Positions 56,345 through 64,000 of a stretch of 64,000 bases of DNA are shown here, one piece after another. Position numbers and translations under genes: made by a program. This DNA comes from Gonatopus flavifemur. Taxonomy: Eukaryota; Arthropoda; Insecta; Hymenoptera; Dryinidae. The DNA is taken from the NCBI GenBank assembly GCA_018340375.1, contig JAFFJZ010000003.1, forward strand, positions 49,259,006 through 49,323,005, given 5' to 3'. The notes beneath the pieces are model-generated. The model searched no databases. It was not told where the DNA came from and was given only the letters and a program-made list of their open reading frames with translations. Positions within the stretch are counted from its first letter, which is position 1. Every line of letters starts with the position of its first letter.

Positions 56345-56884
56345 TATATACATATAAGAATGATAAATCTCTGAATGCTGTATGATGAATGGGGATGGGA
56401 AATGACTAACATTATTTAAACAATATTATCATCATCTAAAATCAAAATGTTTGACAATGGTTGACCTCAACCACTTGGAATTCTTTAAACAATCAGTAGT
56501 GAACGTTAGCGATTATTGACGAAAGGAATAATTATTGAATGATGCATTCAATGATTCATTTACACTCGACATTGATTGAACAAATAATCCTGTTCGACTC
56601 AAAATAATGTCTGACAATTGCTTGAACATTGACTCATACTACTGAAATGTTTCAACAAATGTTACCTACCTTTGGAATCACTTCAATCGACAGTTCAAAT
56701 CGAAGGGATTATTCAATTACTCAAATGAAATAATATGTTGAATAAATTATTTAAACAATCAATATTAACTATATAACAATATGTCAAATGTATGATTATT
56801 GTTATGTAACATTCGTGAAATAACTTGATCCCATTGATTCATACCATTTGAATAATATAATTGATTCATACAGTTGAGTTATAA
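56345..56884. other. No gene seen
   Basis: AT-rich sequence without recognisable repeats or coding motifs. Confidence 0.45.
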
Positions 56885-56896
56885 TGGAATCTAATA

Positions 56897-58400
56897 GACT
56901 TCCGGTAAGATGGCAAAGGTGTAAAGTCGGGTGAGAGTTAGCGGGAAAGAAAAGTGGAGTAGTGCGGTAGAAAAGTGAGGAAAGTGAGGAAAAGAGGAGT
57001 GGAAGTGTTGGCGGTTTACTTTATCCGTGGATAAAATTTAACTGAAGCAGTGAAAGGGAGGCGGTTGGTGGAGTTAAAAAGAAATACAGGGAGTTCAAGG
57101 CACGTGCTAGAGTGATGGAGAGAGAAGAGATTGAGAGACTCGTGGAAAAGAGGAAGAATGGGACAAGAAGATCGAGGAGAAAATAAAGGAGGAGGGTAAA
57201 AAAACAGACAGAGGAGATGATAAAGAGAATAATGGAGAAGATGGGAGAAGTATTGGGGAAGTATTGAAGGAGTGAAGGAAGATAGGGAAGCGGGAGTGCT
57301 GCCAATGGTGTAAGAAGGAGAAAAGCCGACAAGGGAGGGAGAAGAAATGCTGATAAGGAAAGTGAGCCAGGAGGATAAGGAAGATTGTAGGGAGGAAGGA
57401 GAGAAGTCGGCAAGGAAGAAAAGAGGAGATAAAGGTTAATCGGAGAGGCGCCATCTACCGGAAGAGGGGAGAAGCAGGAGTAGGGAAGAAGAGAAGCGAG
57501 AGGTAAAGGAGGTGGGAGAGCCGATGAGGAAGGGAAGCGTGGAGGGTAAGGGAGACAGCAGAGAACGAGAGGGAGCGGCGGCGAGGAAGGAACGCGGAGA
57601 GAGAGGAGAGAAGAGCGAGGAGCCGAGTGACGGGAGAAGAGAGAGCAGAGGGAGTGAAAAGGAGGAAGAGGAGTGGGAGAAGGAGGGGAGAAGGTGCGGA
57701 CGAGGATGGAAGAATGGAAAGAGAAAGATAAAATATGGAGAAGGTGGAACATCATCGTACGAGGATAGAGGATGAGAGCGTTGAAGGATAATGCGGGGCT
57801 GCTGGAGGTACTGGGGGAGAAGATGGGGCTAGAGATTCGAGCAGAGGAGATAAGGAGGATAGGGAAGGGAAGAAGGGACGTCTGGATCAGGTTGGAGAAA
57901 GAAGAGGATATGGAGGTGATTTGGGATAGAAGAGAGGACAGCGAATGAAAAGGACAGCGGCGAGAGGAGAGAGAGGGAAGAAAGGAGATGGCAACGCAGG
58001 GAAAAGAAGAGGAGCACAGGGAGGAGAGAAGAAGGAAAGGGGAGACAAGTGAACGGTAGGGGAGTTTTTGAGTGAAATACAGAGAGGAATAAAAAAGACA
58101 CTATTTTTTTCCTATTTTCGATTCGAGAATGAGATAGGGAGATATGGAAGTCAAAAAATGGGTGGGATTTCTCTGTATTCTTCGTTTTGTTTGGTATTTT
58201 TTGATTTGGATTCTGAGACGTCCAGAGATCATAGTTTTTTTCTTTCTTTTTCTGATTTGTTTTTGAACTATTTTTGTTCATGTTAGTGAGAGTTGTGGGA
58301 ATGTATGTAAGAGGAGAGAAAATTGTAGGGGGGCAGCGCCCTTAAGCCAATGTAAAAGGGCGCCGACAGAATATGAATAAATACATACATACATACATAG
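56897..58400 (+). mobile_element. Internally deleted LINE derivative
   Basis: TGGAATCTAATA at 56885-56896 and 58401-58412 is a 12-bp target duplication. The element starts GACTTCCGGTAAGATGGC, like the 5' end of a full-length LINE, and ends in a CATA repeat tail after a conserved-looking hairpin (GCGCCCTTA..AAGGGCGCC). The body is purine-rich on the plus strand. It has ORF1-type coding remains but no endonuclease or reverse transcriptase. Confidence 0.82.
57112..57950 (+). pseudogene. LINE ORF1-like remnant
   Basis: The plus strand is rich in Glu, Arg and Lys codons, as in the charged coiled-coil part of ORF1. From about 57735 a frame reads WNIIVRG, then a stop, then MRALKDNAGLLEVLGEKMGL, EEIRRIGKGRRDVWIRL and DRREDSE before a TGA near 57946, the order expected of an ORF1 RRM domain. 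The long minus-strand frame over the same region is a by-product of the purine bias. Several stops mean no full product. Confidence 0.65.
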
Positions 58401-58412
58401 TGGAATCTAATA

Positions 58413-59099
58413 ACTAATAGAATAAGATTGTATCAATTATATAAGCGAATAATGACATGTAACGAATGATAATTGTTATTCGAAATACATAATGTGAGAA
58501 TGAGAATGAATGAATCTCTCAATGAATGGAATAAGTGTGACTGACACGCGCCACACCTGTTTGGATACTATGTATGTATGAAGTTTATGACAGGTAGGCA
58601 TAAAGCCATGAAACAATGAAAGCACCTTTTCTTCTGGCACGAGCCTACCTTCGAAGAGACAAGACTCTATATTAATTCGTCAATTTTCTTCATTTCTGAA
58701 TTTCTCACGAGCCAATTCTATATAGAATGATTATATGAGAATCTCTTATACATGAAGTAGTATGAAAAAACAAGTACATCTGTTCTTGTCATAAATTTCA
58801 AGTACGGAAAGAAACGTAGTCTCCATTTTCTGGAAAATTCAAAAACATATGCAGGCAGAATGTGAGAAAAGAATTGAGTGAAACCTAGGAATAACGTTTG
58901 AATGTAGTTTGAATGACAGAAGGGGTTATTCTAATGTTCTTTGAAATAAATTGAACAAATTGATTGTTAAACAAGTCTATTTGAATTAACATATTATTGC
59001 TTCGAATTATTGAAAAATCAGTTATATGAAACTTATAAAGTCAATGATATAAGTATTGGAAATTCCCTTCCATAAGGTTGAAATATTGCATAGAATTAT
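58413..59099. other. No gene seen
   Basis: AT-rich flank between the LINE derivative and the piggyBac-like element. No repeats supported. Confidence 0.45.
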
Positions 59100-60114
59100 C
59101 CCGTTAAGGGCAAACGTCCGTTTTTCCAACACCTTTTTCAACGAGATTTCACGCTGTCGATCCGATTGTCAAAAAATTTGCGGATAATTATTTTCAATGT
59201 AAAATTATCTAAACTCTCAAAATATGGAAGCAGATTTTCGATGAAATGCAAACTGGGAATGTTAAAATCGTTTAAATAGAAAAAAACACGAGGTTTCGAT
59301 TGCAAAAAATTATCATCCGTTCATTTTTGTCTCGAATTAGGAGAGACATATATCTAGGGGATGAAATTTCTGCGTCCATGAACCCTAAGCTTCAAAGTAT
59401 GTGAGATGGTTTTTCGAAATTCAAGGTGGCGATACTCAATATGGCGGCTAGAAACCAGAATATTTTTGCTCTTTCTTATTTTTCGTATTTGAGCAATATT
59501 CCTGAATGAATTCGATGTACACAGACGTATTAATAGGTTTCTAGGGTCGCTGATCACGGATCCAGGGTCAGATTTGCCGCATTCAATATGGCGGATCCAA
59601 AATGGCGGCCTAAAATTGTTGAAACTGTATGATTCCCATGAAAATCAGTACATGGAGGTTTTTGGGATCCCTGATGACTAATCGGAAGTCAGATTCCATA
59701 AATTCGAAATAGCGGTTCGAATATGGCAGCAAGAAGTCTCAATTTTCGTTCCTCCAGTTTTTTGTCAATTTATCGATATTTTCCCCTTCACATAGATGGA
59801 TCTGGATACTCTCCGGATCGCTGAATACGAATCCGTGTCAGATCTGCCAAATTCAATATGGCGGAGCCAATATGGCTTCGAAAGAGTACTGAAATCGTCC
59901 CATTTTTCATGTGTTCTCTGCCGTCGATGTATTGACCGCCGTTGCCAAACTCTCACCACGTGGAGGTAAACATTCACGAGAGTCTTCTTTTTTCGTCTCA
60001 ATTTTCCCTCATTTTATTCATTTTTTTGTGTTTTTTTTTGTTTCTCTCTTTTTTTTCGAATGTCGTTCGTCCAATTTCTTTTCAAATTCCAGAACTCTTT
60101 TTCAGGACTCATCT

Positions 60115-61855
60115 CTAATTTGTGTCGATACAGTAGGGGAGAGCACCAAATTCGGTGGAACGATTACGCGTGTGATGTTTCGAAACATGCGGAGCACATG
60201 TGAGCTTACAGACTGCGCACATTTTCTGCGTTCTCGTTGAGCATTTCGAAAAGTTGGTGCAGTTTCTTTTCTTCTCTGCAACTACAGTCTTATGTGCTAC
60301 TGATCCTCGTGCCGGAGCTTTCACAAGATACTTCCGAGCGATAGCTAATGCCATGTCTTTCGTTCCAATCTTATTCGTCTTATCACGTACCAAATTTTGT
60401 AGTACTGTTGCATTTGTGACGGAAGCTTGCATTATTCTAAAGAAAATAACCCAAGTCCATTTTTTGGATCTGATCGAAGGCATCAAGTTACTGCAATGAA
60501 AATCATGCTCGTCAACTTCACCCATGTGCTTGTTGTAAGTAGCAAAGGCTCTCGGGAAAGGTAATTCCATCTTTCCAGCATGTCCTTTGGATCGGCGTTT
60601 CATCGAAGATAAGGGTTACTCCTGCTGCTGTCGGAAGTAATGAGTTTGGTTTTGAATCCATGATGGTGATATAATTCATACCACTATTTTTCTCATGCTT
60701 CACGATGAAAGAACCACGTGGAGCTTTTTTATCCATGTCATTGCTGACACCAATGACTCTATTCGTTCTCACCGTGCCTGTAGCTCGTAAACCAATATTC
60801 TCCAGGTGAGCCAATAAATCGGGATTGCAAAAGAAGTTATCAAAGTATAAATGATAGCGAACTATCTTCTTCACTACATTCGTAGAGAGAAGTCCTTGGA
60901 TCATTTTCAAAACAACCTGACTACCAAAAGCACGTTTTCCTAGTGCTGTGTCTTCTTGTCCGGAATAAGGATTGATCCCTTTGCCACAGTAAATGTCGCA
61001 GTCGAATAAATATCCTTCGGGATTACATATGGACCACTCTTTTATGCCAAATTGCACTGGTTCATCCTTCATATATTGCTTCAAAGGGGTTCTTCCGTAA
61101 AACTGGATCATCGACTCATCAATTGATAGAGCAGTCGCGAAAAAACCGAATTGTTTTATATTTCTCCTGATAATCTCAAAAAGATCACGTACTCGCCATG
61201 CTCGGTCATCAAGGTTCCCATCACTGGGTCGTGAAAATTTTATTTTTGATTTGATCGTCATGAAAGTTTTACGACTCATGACGGTAGCGATGGGATTGCA
61301 AGCTAATAGAGGATCGGTAGACCAATAGTCTTTTTGAGATTTTTTCGAGTTAAAAATCGACATTATTATGATTCCTACGGATATATTCAAATCATGAGGA
61401 GAGAGCTCGTAACCGTTATTGGCAGTACAATCAATAATGTGATTCTTCAAATCATCGGAAAAGAAATATTCAAAAACTTCCGTGAAAGATGCGTCCTGAA
61501 TTCTCTTTCTCGTTGATTCAGACATGAGAAATTCATTCTCAATGATCCCGATCGATTTTTTCCCACTATCCATCCATTCATAAATGTGATTCGATTCAAG
61601 TTTTGTTTGACTGTCCGTGTAACTATCACGGACTTTCTCATACGAGATGTTTGGGATTACTTCTGCCTAGTGAATGAGAAAGTCATTATCATCATTTTCA
61701 AAATCAGATTCTCCCGATATTGATTCATCGGAACTTTCTGTTTCGGAATTCATACCTTCCTCAACATCATTTTTGTCTTCATGGATTTCTGTACACCTTG
61801 AGCGTCTTGGATATTTTGCAGCCGAAGGATCCGGCATTTCGAATTTTTTCCTCAC
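60115..61855 (-). pseudogene. piggyBac transposase, nonsense plus frameshift
   Basis: The N terminus (61855-61670) is acidic, typical of the family, and ends in TAG at 61667-61669; the frame then stays open, with an internal ATG at 61573. From there, DDE core residues D152 (LSIDESMIQFYG), D245 (HLYFDNFFCN) and D306 (TIMDSKPN) are present. Reading shifts near 60600, and the continuing frame (60603-60115) has YNKHMGEVDEHD, with the fourth conserved aspartate, and a C-terminal cysteine-rich zinc-binding region (CTNFSKC, CAVCKLTC, CAPHVSKHH). All functional parts are recognisable, but two mutations separate them. Confidence 0.9.
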
Positions 61856-61947
61856 TAATACAGAAAGGATTTCTGATTGGTCTTATTTTCGATTTTATTC
61901 ATAAGTCTACCGTCTAATGCGACTGTGCTTCATGCGAAAATAGTGCA

Positions 61948-62396
61948 GAGGAAGGAAAATAAAACTGAACTTCGATGTCGAAAACGAAAAATTGCGAATC
62001 TGAAACAATTGACGGCTTTGATTACATCCTGAGAAAGGACTTGAGTTCTCCTTCAGAGTGCTCAAGAGAACAGATGAAGATGAGAATCTAAGAGGAAAAA
62101 GATGAAACTTTGAAAAATTGGAGAAACAGAGAACGGAAGATGTGGTGACAGTTGAGCAACTGCAATGAATATATAGCGCAGAGGGAGGGAGACGAAACTG
62201 AACTTCGACATCAGAAACGAAAAATTGCGAATCTGAAACAATTGACGGCTTTGATTACATCCGAAGAATGAACTCGGGTTTCCTTCAAAATGCTCAAGAA
62301 TGACATATGAAGATAAGAATCTAAAATGGAAAAGATGAAACTGTGAAAAATTGGAGAAACAACGAAATATGTAATGACAGTTGAGCAACTGCGAAG
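61948..62396. repeat. Two direct copies of a ~220-bp unit in piggyBac element
   Basis: GAACTTCGA(T/C)(G/A)TC, CGAAAAATTGCGAATCTGAA, ATTGACGGCTTTGATTACAT and GACAGTTGAGCAACTGC occur in order at 61965-62160 and 62190-62395. The copy next to the right arm continues into it. Confidence 0.8.
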
Positions 62397-63238
62397 AAAA
62401 CACATCGACGGCAGAGAAGACTTGAAAAATGAGACAATTTCAGTACTCTTCCGAAGCCATATTGGCTCTTCCATATTGTATTCAGCAGATCTGACACTGA
62501 ATTTGTATTCAGCGATCCGGAGAGTACTCAGATCCATCTATGTGAAGGGGAAAATATCGATAAATTGACAAAAAACTGGAGGAACGAAAATTGAGACTTC
62601 TTGCTGCCATATTCGAACCGCCATTTTGAGTTCATAGAATTTGACCTCCGATTAGTCATCAGGGATCCCGAAAACCCCCATGTACTGATTTTCATGGGAA
62701 TCGTACAGTTTCAACAATTTTAGGCCGCCATTTTGGATCCGCCATATTGAATTTGGCAAATCCGACCCCGGATTCGTGATCAGCGACCCCAAAAACTTAA
62801 TAACACGTGTGTGTACATCGAATTCATTCAGGAATATTGCTCAAATACGAAAAATAAGCAAGAAAAAAAATATTTTGGTTTCTAGCCGCCATATTGAGTG
62901 TCGCCATCTTGAATTTCGAAAAACCATCTCACATACTTTGAAGCTTAGGGTCCATGGACGCAGAAATTTCATCCCCTAGATGGACCTCTCCCCTAATTCG
63001 AGACGAAAATAAACGGATAATAATTTTTTGCAATCGAAAATTCGTGTTTTTTTCTATTTAAAGGATTATAACATTCCCAGTTCGCATTTTATCGAAAATT
63101 TGCTCCCATTTTCTGAGAGTTTAGATAATTTTACATTGAAAATAATTATCCGCAAATTTTTTGACAATCGATTCGACAGCGTAAAATGTCGTTGAAAAAG
63201 GTATGGAAAAAACGGACGTTTGGTCCTTAACGGGTTAA

Positions 63239-63535
63239 TGTTCTTCAACACAACTTTTATTGGATACCTTGAGGATATCTAAATGTGTTGCATCAGGAAT
63301 CCTATAGACTTGTTGGAGATATTGTTAAGAGTATTCCAAAAAAGTGATCCAAAGTTGTTTATAGGCTATTATTGAATTTGAATTACTGCGAACTTGTGTA
63401 TCTGACAAATTTTCATTCTTTTTTATTGTAAGAGATTCATGAAAATCAGTGAAATAAGGAAATAATTCGTGGATGAGATCAATGACTATGCCATAAAAAT
63501 AAAATAGATATATTACCATGATTCAACCAGGCCCT
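63239..63535. other. No gene seen
   Basis: Flank to the right of the piggyBac-like element; no motif seen. Confidence 0.45.
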
Positions 63536-63720
63536 CTTATGCGATCCCTCATAGGATCCCTCATAGGATCTCACATAGGATCCCACATAGAATCCCGCAT
63601 AGGATCCTATGCCAAATTAATATGAGAACCGATATGGGACCCTTTATGGAAACCCATATGGAATCCTACAAGGGTTCCTATGGGTTCCCATAATGGATCC
63701 CTTGAGGATTTTTTTGACCG
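63536..63720. repeat. 12-bp GGATCCCTCATA tandem repeat in a larger palindrome
   Basis: About six units of (C)ATAGGATCCC(T/A)C at 63545-63610 are followed by inverted relatives (CCATATGG, GGGTTCC, GGATCC) up to 63702. Several restriction-site-like palindromes (GGATCC, CATATG) follow from the repeat unit itself. Confidence 0.7.
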
Positions 63721-64000
63721 GGACGATTTGTAAACATTCATAAAATGTACCTCGCTACAAACGAAATATTTTGAGAACGTTTTGTGACGTTTCAAAAAGG
63801 TCGCATGGATGTTTTTAAGACATGAAAATGTCCTGGTTTCTTTCATTGACATTCTTACAAAACGTCCACTTCGTCGCATCTCCGTGGTATCCACAGAGAT
63901 AGGTGTTATCTACGTGGAGACCACAGAGATGCGGAGGAGTGTGCTGTTCGGGGTGATTAGCACATGTTGAATTTGTCTTTATAAATCATCAAATTGATAA
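63721..64000. other. Short hairpin, otherwise unassigned
   Basis: ATCTCCGTGGTATCCACAGA near 63878 and the following TCTACGTGGAGACCACAGAG form repeated and inverted words. No gene seen before the window ends. Confidence 0.4.

Larger units (their letters stand above)
59100..63234 (-). mobile_element. piggyBac-like transposon with 0.83-kb terminal inverted repeats
   Basis: 4135 bp. The ends are CCCGTTAAGG and CCTTAACGGG; the right flank is TTAA (63235-63238) and the left is TTAT (59096-59099), a one-base change from the TTAA duplication expected of piggyBac. The arms 59100-59932 and about 62404-63234 pair along their whole length and include repeated ATATGGCGG and AAAATGGCGGCC words. The interior holds a minus-strand piggyBac transposase with two lesions and a noncoding direct repeat at 61948-62396. 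Confidence 0.9.

Noticed and set aside
57021..57755. Long minus-strand open frame rich in Ser, Leu and Pro
   Set aside because: It is the complement of a purine-rich LINE ORF1 region. Lack of stops on the pyrimidine-rich strand follows from base composition, and the plus strand has the recognisable ORF1 words.

Overview
This is a stretch of insect-like nuclear DNA made almost entirely of transposable elements. The organism call rests on the element types (DD41D and DD34D Tc1/mariner, piggyBac, Gypsy, CR1/Jockey-type LINEs, dense palindromic MITEs), the high A+T content and the absence of prokaryotic gene organisation. It could be hymenopteran, but nothing in the window proves the order. I found no convincing host gene, tRNA, rRNA or CRISPR array. 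Every protein-like region I recognise belongs to a mobile element, and most are broken.

Layout. 1-505 is unassigned. 506-13502 is a giant imperfect inverted repeat (left arm 506-4230; right arm 7275-8771 plus 13357-13502). Six elements sit in one arm while the other arm keeps the empty site: MITEs at 1409-1615, 3005-3126 and 7387-7510, a 924-bp foldback at 1752-2675, a 472-bp element at 3222-3693 and a Gypsy retrotransposon at 8772-13356. Between the arms, 4264-7280 is a stack of a dozen nested or abutting palindromic MITEs. 13500-15121 repeats the arm sequence. 15122-17796 holds two related TTAGGGGTGTGCG elements, the second split by a 5'-truncated LINE. 17801-20880 is an inverted dimer of a DD41D transposon, one half with an intact 354-aa transposase. 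20977-27728 contains two copies of one MITE (the second split by a 4.2-kb LINE) and a three-layer foldback.

27819-31135 holds small MITEs and degenerate tandem repeats. 31331-34095 is a 2.8-kb palindrome with two divergent copies of a DUF7869-like coding fragment. 34094-38236 is a long foldback whose interior carries a 305-bp tandem duplication and an array of nine ~73-bp hairpin units. 38599-41716 has two MITEs and a 24-bp tandem repeat. 41717-51772 is a second large inverted structure: 1.1-kb arms around a gutted Gypsy interior. Its right arm was entered by a LINE (15-bp target duplication), which was itself entered by a mariner and a GT/CA-cored foldback; the same arm also took a DD41D transposon. 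53232-53935 is a 177-bp satellite-like array. 54321-56342 is a second copy of the 49628 DD41D element with the same two stop codons. 56897-58400 is a gutted LINE with a 12-bp target duplication. 59100-63234 is a piggyBac-like element with 0.83-kb terminal inverted repeats.

How it fits together. The elements do not form a pathway; the window is a layered insertion record. Because the large inverted repeats give paired occupied and empty sites, element boundaries and target duplications can be read directly. Insertion order can be inferred from nesting. The possible functional content is one apparently intact DD41D transposase (19322-20386, minus strand) and several long hairpins that could yield double-stranded RNA. 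All family assignments come from reading motifs by eye, not from database searches.
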